A program made the position numbers and the translations under genes. From the NCBI GenBank assembly GCA_003427395.1, contig BFEA01000222.1:383855-421791 (forward strand): a stretch of 37,937 bases of DNA, given 5' to 3'. The notes beneath the pieces were generated by a model. It saw nothing but the letters and a program-made list of their open reading frames with translations. It did not search any database and was not told the origin of the DNA. How positions within the stretch are numbered: the first letter of the stretch is position 1; each line of letters opens with the position of its first letter. This stretch comes from Chara braunii (lineage: Eukaryota; Streptophyta; Charophyceae; Charales; Characeae). Below, piece after piece: positions 16,934 to 26,242 of the stretch.

Positions 16934-18292
16934 TTGGCCCTACACCGTGACCAGCTGCAACAGTTCACTAATGTGCAGCCAGCCCAAAGTATCCTTCCAC
17001 CTGCTTACCCTACTTCTAGTGATGCATGTCAATCTGTTCTTGCCCCTCCAACAGTATCTTCTTCTTCTTCTTCTTCTTCTTCTTCTTCTTCTTCTTCTTC
17101 TTCTTCTTTGAGTGTGGCCAACAGCCTAACCAGATCTGCTGCAGGTCCAGACCCCGTTGTTGTTGTTGCTGCTGCTGCAGTGGCAAGTAGCAGTGCAGGG
17201 CATTCTGGAACTGTTGCAGCCTCGAATTCGAACCCAGCAACCGTTGGTCCAAGCTGCAGCTTTCCTTACATGGATAGAAAGGCGGCGCAAATTTCGTCTA
17301 AGTATGACGGAAAAGATGATATCGAATCTTGGATCAGCTCCATGCGATCCTACTTTGATGTGTACTCAGTCGTGGGTCCTAGGGACCAATGTGGGGAACC
17401 CGTCGTAAGAGGATTCTTTGAAATCCAAGTTGTACAAGCAGGCTATAAAAAAATAGACCTGAACAAATGGATGAAGGCTACGCCGGTAGCCACACTCGAA
17501 GAACTCTTGATCAAGCAATATGCTGATCCACATGTTGTAGCCAAAGCTAGACTTAAGCTTGACAAGCTCAAGCACAGCAAGTGGACCGGCACCATGCATA
17601 ATCTGCAGCAGTATGTTAGTAAACTTTTTGCTACTCCGGACCTGAAAATGACTGCGCAGTCTTGTTTGGATGTGATTAAATGTACGGTCCCCTCTACTAT
17701 AACACATCGCCTGGGGCTCGGACTCATAACGTATACAGATTGGCTTACCCTCATGCGGGATTTAGTCAAGCTGGAGGCACAAGACCTCCCGGGTGGATCA
17801 GGTGGCAAAAATACCACCGGCCGCAAACAGTTTCCAGGCAGCAATCGTTTTGCATCGTATGATCTACTTGAGGATAACGAGGAGAGCTTCGCAAAGGATC
17901 CTTCTCTTGATGACGATCAAGAGCAAGGCTGCGAGGCATCTTGCTCTTCGTCAGCCCATGAGTCTGAGTATGTGAATGATGATGAATCTATGAATGCCTT
18001 CAAGAAGACTGCCTTCAAAAGTAAGGGACCGAGGACCACAGTGAAGAACAATACCAACACCATTCTCCTTCCCGAGGGAGCGAAGATTCCACCCAAACCG
18101 GAAGATCCTGCCACAAAACCATGGGTAGATCTCCGGATCAGTGAAAGTGAGTGGAAACACAGGGTGAAGAAAGGGGTTTGCCTGCATTTCACCAAACCGG
18201 GACATTCGGTCAACATTGCTTCCGATTACTGCAGGGAAACCATCAAAGGGGGTAGAGACATCATCAACACACTTTACAGACGGAGAGGCTGA
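16934..18292 (+). CDS. gag: Gag remainder: linker, capsid region, damaged zinc knuckle
   Basis: The first five codons belong to the insertion, and gag proper resumes at GAC 16949. It first completes the coiled coil (RDQLQQF), then has a low-complexity linker with a run of about 18 Ser coded by a TCT microsatellite and a Val/Ala run. The capsid-like part starts at SSKYDGKDDIESW (about residue 120) and includes KARLKLDKLKHSKW and LVKLEAQDL. An acidic stretch follows (DPSLDDDQEQ). The knuckle reads CLHFTKPGH: the second Cys is Phe, and the last Cys is put out of frame by a 1 nt loss near 18215. The frame then runs over the frameshift heptamer and ends at 18292. A's knuckle is intact, so this is decay. 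Confidence 0.88.
   Translation: MALHRDQLQQFTNVQPAQSILPPAYPTSSDACQSVLAPPTVSSSSSSSSSSSSSSSSSLSVANSLTRSAAGPDPVVVVAAAAVASSSAGHSGTVAASNSNPATVGPSCSFPYMDRKAAQISSKYDGKDDIESWISSMRSYFDVYSVVGPRDQCGEPVVRGFFEIQVVQAGYKKIDLNKWMKATPVATLEELLIKQYADPHVVAKARLKLDKLKHSKWTGTMHNLQQYVSKLFATPDLKMTAQSCLDVIKCTVPSTITHRLGLGLITYTDWLTLMRDLVKLEAQDLPGGSGGKNTTGRKQFPGSNRFASYDLLEDNEESFAKDPSLDDDQEQGCEASCSSSAHESEYVNDDESMNAFKKTAFKSKGPRTTVKNNTNTILLPEGAKIPPKPEDPATKPWVDLRISESEWKHRVKKGVCLHFTKPGHSVNIASDYCRETIKGGRDIINTLYRRRG
16945..16948 (+). repeat. Target-site duplication, right copy (CCGT)
   Basis: This is the second copy of CCGT, after the CA end of the insertion. It is followed by GACCAGCTG, the resumption of gag. Confidence 0.85.
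17057..17108 (+). repeat. TCT microsatellite coding poly-Ser
   Basis: About 17 TCT/TTC units form a Ser run in the gag linker. A lacks such a run at this place and has only scattered Ser. A slippage expansion in this copy is the likely cause. Confidence 0.95.
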
Positions 18293-18749
18293 ACATGTAA
18301 GTGCAGATCCTTTACTGGATTATGATCCCACTCAGCAAACCTCTCTTGAAACCCTATCTGATGTTGATTCCAAGGCTGAGAAATTGCACATCCTCTATAA
18401 GGAGCCTTGGGTGGAGTCGGAAGAAATTGAACTCTACATTAATGGCCGTTACATCCGTGTGTTGGCTGATTGTGGTGCAACCGCCAACTACTTCTCACCG
18501 CACGACATTCGTAAGGCACGCTTGGGAATGAAGCAAGTGACCATGCAGAATCCTTGCCGGACCCAAGTAGGCAACCAAGAGGTTGTCACCTCTACGCATG
18601 CAGTCAAAGGTGTGTACACTACCTTTGACGCAGACCGCACAATCACGCATGAACTGAACTTCTATGTCCTTGATCAGTGCCCCTTCGACGCTGTTATTGG
18701 CTTGGGCTGGTTGCAAGCCCAATGTAAAAGAACCACGTGGAAGGATTAG
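18216..18749 (+). pseudogene. pol: Aspartic protease domain of pol
   Basis: The active-site region is RYIRVLADCGATANYFSP; Cys replaces the usual Thr/Ser of DTG/DSG. The block MKQVTMQNPCRTQVGNQEVVTS matches A. The second protease landmark is AVIGLGWL near the end. The frame begins in the gag overlap without a true initiator. It is probably reached by -1 frameshifting at 18234-18240, so the product starts near GKPSKGVE. It stops at TAG 18747-18749, after which the same frame continues to RT. Confidence 0.82.
18234..18277 (+). promoter_or_regulatory. Probable -1 ribosomal frameshift signal, gag to protease
   Basis: GGGAAAC (18234-18240) lies in register G GGA AAC of the frame that ends at TAG 18253-18255, the same frame used by A's intact knuckle. 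A -1 slip enters the protease frame. GTAGAG (18252-18257) can pair with CTTTAC (18272-18277; one G-T pair). The 11 nt spacer equals that in A. In this copy the upstream gag frame is off by one, so it would no longer work. Confidence 0.58.
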
Positions 18750-19376
18750 GACTCACAGTTCATGGTCAAAGATGCCATGGGAATCGAGCGTCCAGTCCTC
18801 TTGGATGAGCCGCGCGAGTCCCAAGTAACTTTTCTCAATGCAATGCAATTCTNCAAAAAGTGACGCAGGCGCAAAGTTGATGAGCAAATGTATATAGCCT
18901 TTGTTAGGCCTGCTCATGTGCCTTCTATTTTTGCTGTACATAATGATTCCACTTTGCATCCCGTTTCTACTTTTGAGGCAACTACTTCTACCTCTACTAA
19001 GTCTACTTCTAGTCCAAACGACTCTACTTCAAATCCTGTTGTTTTGGCTGCACCGATGCAATCCGGGATGCTTGCACCTGAATGTGATGATCCACCTCCG
19101 GAGATCCCATCAGAAATTCGCAACCTTCTCAACCGATTTCTTAAAGTCTTGGCCGGACCGCATGGAGTTCTCGTGCGTCCGGTCCGACACAAGATCGAGT
19201 TGATAGAAGGTAGCACTCCTCCAAAAGGTTGTATCTATCGAATGGGCTCAGGCGAATTGGAAGAGTTGAGTATACAGATTGATGACATGATTGGGAAGGG
19301 ATGGATCAAGCCAAGCGAATCCGAATTCGGTGTACCGGTTTTGTTTTTTGTCCCTAAGCAAGGAGGCAAACTATAG
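18750..19376 (+). pseudogene. pol: Pol linker and RT N-terminal part
   Basis: In the same frame as the protease, a TGA at 18861-18863 and one N at 18853 interrupt the linker. The open piece 18888-19376 has a Ser/Thr-rich linker (STSSPNDSTSNPV) and the RT fingers (KGWIKPSESEFGVPVLF). It ends at TAG 19374-19376, where A has Trp in GGKLWMCIDYRG, so it is a TGG to TAG change. Confidence 0.82.
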
Positions 19377-19892
19377 ATGTGTATCGATTACCGCGGGCCG
19401 AATAGAATAACAAGAAAGAATGCATATCCATTGCTGCGTATTGATGATCTGCTTGATGCTGCAAGTGGGTTCAAGGTCTTTAGCAAGATCGATATCAAGT
19501 CTGGCTACCACCAGATTGAAGTCGACCCTGCAGACCAGCACAAAACTGCATTCAAAACTCGCGATGGGTTGTACGAGTTTACCGTCATGCCCTTCGGCCT
19601 CACGAATGCACCGACCACCTTTCAAAATCTCATGGACAAGGTGTTCCACAATCAGATCAACCGATTTGTTGTTGTGTATTTGGATGACATACTAATTTTC
19701 AGCTAGTCGATGGAGGAACACGTGAGACACTTTGAGGAAGTGTTACAGATCCTCAAGGATGCGCAACTCCATCTCAACTTGGAGAAATCTGAGTTTGGGA
19801 GGGACAACGTCATCTACCTTGGACATCGATTGTCTGCTGCAGGCCTAGAGCCCGAGGCAACCAAAGTTGAGGTCATCCGCAACTGGCCTTAA
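19377..19892 (+). pseudogene. pol: RT palm and thumb
   Basis: The frame begins with MCIDYRGPN. It carries the palm Asp (SKIDIKSGYHQ), PFGLTNAP and the catalytic box YLDD (VVVYLDDILIFS). A TAG at 19704-19706, where A has Lys, splits it directly after the box. A TAA at 19890-19892 (Gln in A, CAA to TAA) ends the thumb after VEVIRNWP. The catalytic residues are kept, but no full RT could be made. Confidence 0.85.
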
Positions 19893-20477
19893 CTGGCCAA
19901 TGTTCGCGAGTTGCGTTCTTTTCTTGGCCTTGCGTCGTACTACCGTAAGTTTGTACCCAAATTCTCTATCATCGCCCGTCCGCTGTCCAAGTTGACAAGT
20001 AAGAATGTGTCTTACACATGGGATGGGGAATGCACAACAGCCTTCCAAGCATTGAAGAAGGCTTTGGTGAGTCATCTAGTGCTCCGCATTGCAGATCCCA
20101 AACTTACATTCATAGTAACTACGGATGCAAGCTTGTATGGGATTGGTGTAGTGCTGCAGCAAGATGACGGCGATGGCTTACGTCCACTTGAATATTACAC
20201 CAAACACATGCCCAATCACAAGGTAGCTGCCTCCACTTACATGCGAGAACTCTACGCCTTGAGAGAAGCACTAGATCATTGGAAACACTACCTCTTGGGT
20301 CGTCATTTCAAAGTGTTCTCAGATCACGAGACTTTGAAATGGATTCAAACACAGATTAATCCATCAACCACATTGACCCACTGGCTGGATGAGATTGATG
20401 TGTATGATTTTAAAAGCACAAGAAAGGTTGTTACAATCGCGTTGCGGATGCTTTGTCTCGCCATCTTGAGTACATGA
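19893..20477 (+). pseudogene. pol: RT connection and RNase H
   Basis: It continues in frame from the RT (LRSFLGLASYYRKFVP). It has the RNase H motifs TTDASLYGIG, MRELYALREALDHW and SDHETLKW. RNase H removes the RNA strand after copying. Near 20405-20415 a 1 nt change puts the final motif (NRVADALSRH) into the next frame, so the last 20 or so residues here are not native. Confidence 0.85.
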
Positions 20478-20932
20478 CTTGCCTTGTGGGTTCCTATGAT
20501 CTCCGTAAGAATTTGAAGGAGGAACTCATTGAGCACACTGCCAAGCACCCGGAACTCAGTCCTATCCTTGAGCAGATTCGGGTTGACCCTAGCAGTCAGC
20601 CTGATTTCCATGAATGTAAGGGCTTACTTTTCCGACGTTACGGGAAGCACGACCGACTTTGTGTACCCAACCATGAGCCGATCCTTACTCACTTCTTGGA
20701 CTTGGCTCATAGCCGGAGTGGACACTTCGGTTTTGAGAAAACATACGGAAGTCTGCTGCAAAAGTTTGTATGGCCTGGAATGAAAGGAATGGCACGGAAG
20801 TTTGTGGCTGAGTGTGAAGTCTGTCAACACATCAAACCATCTCGGCAAAAGCCCTATGGTCTGCTGCATCCTCTTCCTATTTCTGATGGCCCGGGTGAGT
20901 CTATTTCCATCAGGGAAGAAGAGCAGGAATAA
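20453..20932 (+). pseudogene. pol: RNase H end and integrase zinc-binding domain
   Basis: The frame opens within the RNase H tail (SRHLEY). The integrase HHCC domain follows: RSGHFGFEKTYGSLL gives the His pair and CEVCQH the Cys pair. It ends by frameshift after GPGESISI. There about 14 bp present in A, coding DFTDM with the first catalytic Asp, are missing, which shifts the frame to a TAA. Confidence 0.83.
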
Positions 20933-22082
20933 ATATTCGCAAGTAATGGTGATCGTTGACCGCTTTTCAAAATTTTTGAATCTGATTCCATTACCACCTC
21001 ACGCCCCAACTGACCTTGTGATCAAAGAGTTTCATAAGAAGTACATTCTGCAGTGTGGCCCCCGAAAACTCTTGTGAGTGACCGGGACACTAGGTTTATA
21101 AGTGCAGATTGAAAGGACTTCACCTCCCATATCTATGACATTAAACTCAAGATGGCATCTGGTCGACATCCCGAAGCCAATGGGCTGGCCGAGGAGATCA
21201 ACCAGACTGTGATTCAACTTCTCCGAGCTCTAATTGTGCCTGATCAGAACTCTTGGGATGAGGACTTGCCAATTGTGCAGGGGTTATACAACAACTCCAT
21301 ACACTCCTCCACCGGGATGACACCTAATCGGCTGCATCTGGGGTGGAAAATTCGCAATCCTTTATCCTATTTGTTTCTTGAACAGCCACCTGGCATGACA
21401 CCTGGCCAGCCAGGCTACAATGCTAAGTTTGATCGTTTGCTCAAAGTTGTTGTCGCAGCTATGGAAAGGTGATGCAGTGCCATGACTAAGCATGCAAACA
21501 AAAAACGCCAGCCAGACCCTTTCACAGTGGGAAGTTATGTTTGGGTTAAGATGTCCGAGTTTTCTGAAGAAGAAGGTGTATCACGAAAGCGTCTTCTTCA
21601 ATATTACGGGTCGTGGAAGGTGCAGAACCGAGTAGGAGATGATTCCTTTGGTCCTTCTTACATGATCGACATGCATACTCATCTCCGCACGTACCCAATC
21701 TTTCATGCGTCAATGTTGTTTCCGTATGAACCACCTGAAACTTTTCTGTATCGAGAATCAATGATTCCCCTCGCAATCAATGGTGGTACGAGGTTGATAG
21801 AATTGTCGAGCACAGTGGAAAAGGGAAGAAACAGACAGTACAAAGTCCATTTTCTATACCACCCGTTGAATAACTTTTACTAGATCGCTAAGAAAGACTT
21901 GCTGTAGAGCGCCCCGCGAGTCGTCAACGCCTATGAATGATTGATTTGTTCTCAACAGCAGCCTAAATTCACTGCTACCCTCACTCTTACGGAACATACC
22001 CGATCTCTCTTTGCTATTTAGGCTTATGATGCATTATGCAAGGACTCTGATCGAGTTACTCGCTCGAAGGGACCTCGCTCTT
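20933..22082 (+). pseudogene. pol: Integrase core, GPY/F-type module and chromodomain, broken
   Basis: 20940-21077 carries VMVIVDRFSKFLNLIPLPP. After a further frameshift, 21080-22082 carries VSDRD, HPEANGLAEEINQ (catalytic Glu kept), the SYVWVKMSEF/YYGSW module and a chromodomain (GRNRQYKVHFLYHPLNNFY). In-frame stops include TGA 21110 (Trp in A), TGA 21472, TAG 21881 (Trp in the chromodomain), TAG 21905 and TGA 21938 (Arg in A). The sequence runs to the polypurine tract as in A. It is dead as a gene. Confidence 0.85.
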
Positions 22083-22095
22083 GAAGGGGGGGTAG
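22083..22095 (+). other. Element B polypurine tract
   Basis: GAAGGGGGGGTAG touches the 3' LTR start TGTAATG. It is the usual primer for plus-strand DNA in LTR retrotransposons. Confidence 0.85.
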
Positions 22096-23464
22096 TGTAA
22101 TGACCCGCCATAACACAAACTGAGAACACTGCTGATTTCTAAAGTTCTGCCGATGGAATGGATGCCTTGCTGAGATTCCCACATTCTGCTGTGTTTCTAA
22201 GTTTGTATGTGTGCGTGCCTGTGGACTTGCGTGTGTGTCTAACTGCTTGTCGGCATGAGTGTGTGTGACCCTCAAGGGTACTTGCTTGTTTGGCAGGCCC
22301 GTAGGGTCAGTACTTACCTATGGCCGTGGCATTGAGGGTTGCAGCAGGGAAAACACTCAAGTAGCGGAGCCAGGGGCCCGTGGTGCTTAGAGCAGCAGAA
22401 AAACACTCAAGTAGTAGGTAGGTCGGTACTGCACCCAGTAGCAGTAGATGTGCCGGGTACTCGAGGCCGAGCAGAAGAAGACAAAGTTGGCATTTTTAGA
22501 GGCCCTGTAGCGGTAGGCTAGGTCTAGGCCGGTACCAGTCCATCCAGTCTGAGTCTAGAGCCTGTACGGGCAATATCAGAGTCTGCAATGATGTTTCCCT
22601 CCGAACAGGGAGGAGGTACTAGTTGCTTGGGAGGCCGAGCCTGGAAGTCACCGCCCAGGAGGCAAGCAGGCCGCTATATCAAAAGGCCAAGGCAAGAGCT
22701 CGGTCTCATTCTTCAGTGTGCAAGTTTGGCGACACGCTGCTGGAGCGCTGGCTGGAGTGGCGCTGGGTACTACAGCGCTGCTAGGAGGAAGAAGTCGGGA
22801 GCTTCCACCTTGGCTATGGTGGAGCTCTACCAGTAGGAGGAGGAGGGAGAAGGGAACCAAGGAGGAGAGTGGCGGGGTACTTACCTGGCTATGGTAGACA
22901 CCATCTTCATCACCTTGTTAGGCGCTGCATCTGGAAGGCTCCAGTGGGGGTAGTGCCGCATCAAGGAAGCTCGGGACAGAGTTAGGCATGGCGATTGAAT
23001 AGGCAGTGGCATAGCTGCAGGGAGTTGACCTGGGGACAGAAGGGCAGCGACATAGCTGCTTTGGGTTGTCATTTGGACAGGAGGGAGAGCCCTTAGTACT
23101 ACGCCATAGCATTGGCCTGTATGTAGAGGAAGAGGAAGGGTGGCCATGGCTATGGGGAACCTCATGTTGTGCCTGCTGTAGAAGTGGGATTCGGACATTG
23201 ATTCTGGTTCAGCCATTCAACATTATTATTGTTATTTCTTGTTTGAATAAGAGGGGAGGAGATAAGGAGGAGGAGATTGGTTGCCGAGGAAGAAGAGCCT
23301 TGTCATTGGTCTATGCTGGAGTACATCATCTTCTTCTTCTTTCTTACTTCTTCTTCTTCTTCTTTCCCTCTCTCCTCTCTCAAGTTCATTCATTTCTTTT
23401 TGCAATTGGACGACATTGTACTTTCTGATGTTTGTATACTTCGAAATTGGCCAGGATCGTAACA
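22096..23464 (+). repeat. Element B 3' LTR (1369 bp)
   Basis: It starts TGTAATGACC and ends GGATCGTAACA. It aligns with 11261-12594 and, in reverse, with A's LTRs. It supplies the 103 bases missing in the 5' copy. It has the shared GCCGCTATATC block and a CTT-rich tract at 23325-23370. Short reading frames in it are not conserved between LTR copies. Confidence 0.93.
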
Positions 23465-23697
23465 CAACCGAAGTTTTTGAAAATTTCAAAACTTAGTTCT
23501 CTCTTCACTCTCCTCCACCTCCTAATTTCTTTATTTCTTTATTTATTTTTCTGAAAATTTTCATTTGCGGCATTGTAAACTTAGTGTACTTCTCTTAGTC
23601 TCTCCTTCCTCTTGGTACATTTTTGACCCCATGGGGGGTAGGGAAATGCTGCCGAAAATTCCAAAAAAAAACAAAAATTCTTTCTTTCCTCACCTTT
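23465..23697. other. AT-rich spacer between B and C
   Basis: These 233 bp have no gene. They include TTTATTTC-type runs, an A9 run and the motif GACCCCATGGGGGGTAGG (about 23626) that resembles sequence left of B. Confidence 0.6.
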
Positions 23698-24571
23698 TGC
23701 GAGGCCACAGCCTCAATGAGCCCCTTTCAGGCCTTGTCAAGCAGCACATCGGCCGCTCTAAGTGAAGGCAGGCTCGACGAGGACCTGAGGGCCCCTATTT
23801 CGGCCACCAGGCAACTAAGGAAATTCAGGCAGTTGCGCAGCGCCAGTTGGTTGAAAGAACCCAGGCCCTGGGCCGCCTGTTTGCATGTATCGAAGGCAGG
23901 CCCTGGGCTGGATACGGGATGTGGGCCAAACACAGGCCGAAGGCAGTTGGGCACAAGCAACCACATCAGGCCCTAGGCCTGATTTGTTTCGGACTGGGCC
24001 TTAGCCGACCGGGGCCTACCGGAAGCTTCTTGGGGCCTGGGACAGAACGCAGGCAGGCCACTTCCATATAGCAAAGGGTCTGCCTCCGCATTGGACATTC
24101 GGGTGCTGGCTGCATGTTGCGCTCACGCGCTCACGGGCGAGCTGGAAGGAGCAGGCAGCCATAGCCGAGCTGCGCTGCTGTGAGCTGGATGTGGCGCAGG
24201 GTGGTCCTTGGGTGCATGTGGCATCTGTGTGTTGGGGAACGAGGTTGTGAGTGATGTGAGAGATATACCTGGTGCTGGAAGGGTGCGGCATTGACCGCTA
24301 TCTGCTCGTACTTCGGGAGAGTTGTTGTCGTCGTCTTCGGCACTGTAGTCTAGGCTAGATAGGATCTGCCATCTGTAGTCTGGGCGCCGAGCACCAAATA
24401 GGATATCAACATTGGTGCTTCGTTGATGATGATGATGAGACCATTCCAGCATTGTCAATTATGAGCTTTTGGTGTGCTCTTATTTGGTGAAACTCGTGAT
24501 GCAATTCTGCTATTGGTTCGGGGCCGATGTTGTTTGATTGCTGAAGTTCGCTATTGCTCATCTTCCTTGCA
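23698..24571 (+). repeat. Element C 5' LTR (874 bp)
   Basis: It begins TGCGAGGCCACA and ends CATCTTCCTTGCA (TG...CA). It aligns with 31592-32533. The partner is longer by about 68 bp, with extra segments near 31930, 32030 and 32460. A GATGATGATGATGA run lies at about 24423. Confidence 0.9.
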
Positions 24572-24574
24572 ATT

Positions 24575-24585
24575 TGGTATCAGAG
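24575..24585 (+). other. Element C tRNA primer-binding site
   Basis: TGGTATCAGAG lies 3 nt after the LTR end. It matches the first 11 bases of the usual initiator methionine tRNA primer complement. Confidence 0.88.
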
Positions 24586-25837
24586 TTGTGGTACGTTGCG
24601 CTCATCTGGCGCTTGTCTTCTGCCTATGCGGTACATACATGTGGTCTGCTTGGTGAGTGAGGCCATAGGCGATGTGTAGTGAGGAGGGTGGAGACAAGGT
24701 GTGGCGACCCAAAAGGAGAGGGGAATCGCCAGGAAGGCTACGATGTGTATATTGGGTGTTCGCAGTGTGATGAGAACTATCTGGTGGTTGATTGGTGTTG
24801 AGGTGGAACGGCGAGATAATGCTGGTTGTGCCGATGCAGTGACTGGTCATCGCAATCGCCATCAGGTCATCTGGTAAGAATATCTGTGGTTGGGGACAAC
24901 TATATCGAGGTACGTTGCTCTTAACCTTATCTACCCTCTTCATCACTTCTTACCGTGAGGTTGTGAGTTCCTTCTTGAGAGTCCTCTCATGTAACGTGTC
25001 GTGTGCGCTCAACCTTGAGAGTCGGCATTGTTCACGTGGAGCATCTGGAAGGAGAGGGCGGTGCTTTCTGAAGGGCCCTGGACGGAGCATTGGGTCACGG
25101 TCACCGTGCCAACCCACCGGGAGCAGAGCACGCATGCTTTGCTGCTTTGTCCTTGTCTGCTTGCTGCGCTCATAGAAGGGGTACTGAAGGGCAGGCCAGC
25201 CCTATGGGAGAGACGAGTACCGGGCGTCTATAAATAAACACCGGNTGGGGAGACCATTGGCTGTGATCGTCGTCCTGCTGCGACGCAAAATAATTCCTGA
25301 TGACACTTGGGGGCGGTCGTTAAATTGCCTCTTGATCAGCTAATCAGTGCAAGGCTCGCTGCACGCGAGGAAAAACACAGTGAGGGCTGGCCAGCTCAGC
25401 AGCTACTCGGGGCACAGGGGTGGGCCGTGTGCACACCTTTAGTCACGCACGCCAAACCGGATTGCTCAGGGACGCTGACGTCAAGTGACAATCAAGGGGA
25501 ATTGGGGAAGGGGTAAATTCCAGGTGATAAGTTTGAGTAAGATCCCATGCTGCAAACAGACCCAACAAATGATGTTATTTTGATTTTGATTAGTTAGATG
25601 TACTGCCATTGACATCTGACAGACAACATAGTTTAGAACTGATTTTGTTCATTCTGCTTTCTGTTTGCAAACTAGTCAAAGCAGAATAGTATCATTTGTA
25701 GGAATCTGAACTTACCTGCTGGACTCGAATGTATAGTCTCTGATATAGCCGCCGATTATTTATATCGGTCTGTACATGTCGCTGCGGTAGGCATCTATTG
25801 CGTGTTCTAGTGTACACGGTGTGCAGTTTTGTAGCAT
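24586..25837 (+). other. Element C leader, with a TATA-like motif
   Basis: This is about 1.25 kb without a supported gene. A good TATA-box match, TATAAATA, lies at 25230-25237, outside the LTR. One N is at 25246. It may be chance, or an insertion with its own promoter, but I see no clear ends. Confidence 0.6.
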
Positions 25838-26230
25838 ATGAGCGATAGGGACACCACTAGTGAGGACGACCGGATCTTGCGATCGGCTAGACGCCTGATA
25901 GCCCACTTGGCCTTAGGACCAGAGGGCGACATATATCTGTTCCGCCAGCTTAGGGAGAGGCAGCAGCAGCAGCGGAGGGCTAGGGCAGCAAAGACCAGCA
26001 GAGCATTCGCAAGCGAAGCCGCTGTGTCAGCGGCCATGGCAACTGCTGCGCAGCAGAGTTCCCAGGCCAGCAGTTCAGGGACTGTAGGGTCAATGGTTGC
26101 ACAAACCCAGAGTCAATCCAGTGGCGTTATGGCAAGCCAGTCGTTAGTGATGACTTCTGAGGAGATCGCCATACAACGAGATGTTGATCGCGAGACACAA
26201 CTACAAAAGGATTTAAGAGAGAGAGATTAA
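25838..26230 (+). pseudogene. gag: Element C gag, N-terminal part
   Basis: A 130-codon frame opens with MSDRDTTSEDDRILRSARR. It has a Gln/Arg-rich helix (RQLRERQQQQRRARAAK), then an Ala/Ser-rich linker, then a charged stretch (EEIAIQRDVDRETQLQKDLRERD). It ends at a TAA just before an 88 bp tandem duplication, after which gag goes on in another frame. I recognise it by position and by the helix-rich start seen in related Gags. Its function in particle assembly is inferred. Confidence 0.65.
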
Positions 26231-26242
26231 GGCAGAAAAAGA

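Larger units (their letters stand above)
14388..16944 (+). mobile_element. 2557 bp palindrome-rich LTR-like insertion (likely solo LTR)
   Basis: It starts TGTCGGGACTGG and ends TTTGGCCCTACA, so it has TG...CA ends, and is flanked by a 4 bp duplication (5 bp, ACCGT, if the last A is counted). It interrupts gag of B. I find no gag, pol or transposase reading frame and no pair of terminal direct repeats. The simplest call is therefore a solo LTR left by recombination of a larger retrotransposon. A non-autonomous (LARD-like) element is the alternative. The plus strand is purine-rich. It contains a 26 bp minisatellite, a diverged internal duplication and many hairpins, listed separately. The ends are firm; the class is inferred. 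Orientation is unknown. Confidence 0.75.
11261..23464 (+). mobile_element. Element B: Ty3/gypsy chromovirus with nested insertion
   Basis: A full-length LTR retrotransposon, same family as A. It has a 5' LTR 11261-12594, primer site 12596, leader, gag split by an insertion at 14388-16944, protease, RT, RNase H, integrase, chromodomain, polypurine tract and 3' LTR 22096-23464. Without the insertion it would be about 9.6 kb. Pol has many stops and frameshifts. The bases flanking it (GCAGT left, CAACC right) do not match, so I see no target-site duplication. Confidence 0.95.

Noticed and set aside
23623-23976. 117-codon frame at the start of C
   Set aside because: It lies in the spacer and 5' LTR. 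The partner LTR has a similar but shorter frame because LTR copies are alike; there is no motif.
24575-24585. TGGTATCAGAG as part of a tRNA gene
   Set aside because: Only the primer complement is present, next to an LTR end; no cloverleaf surrounds it.
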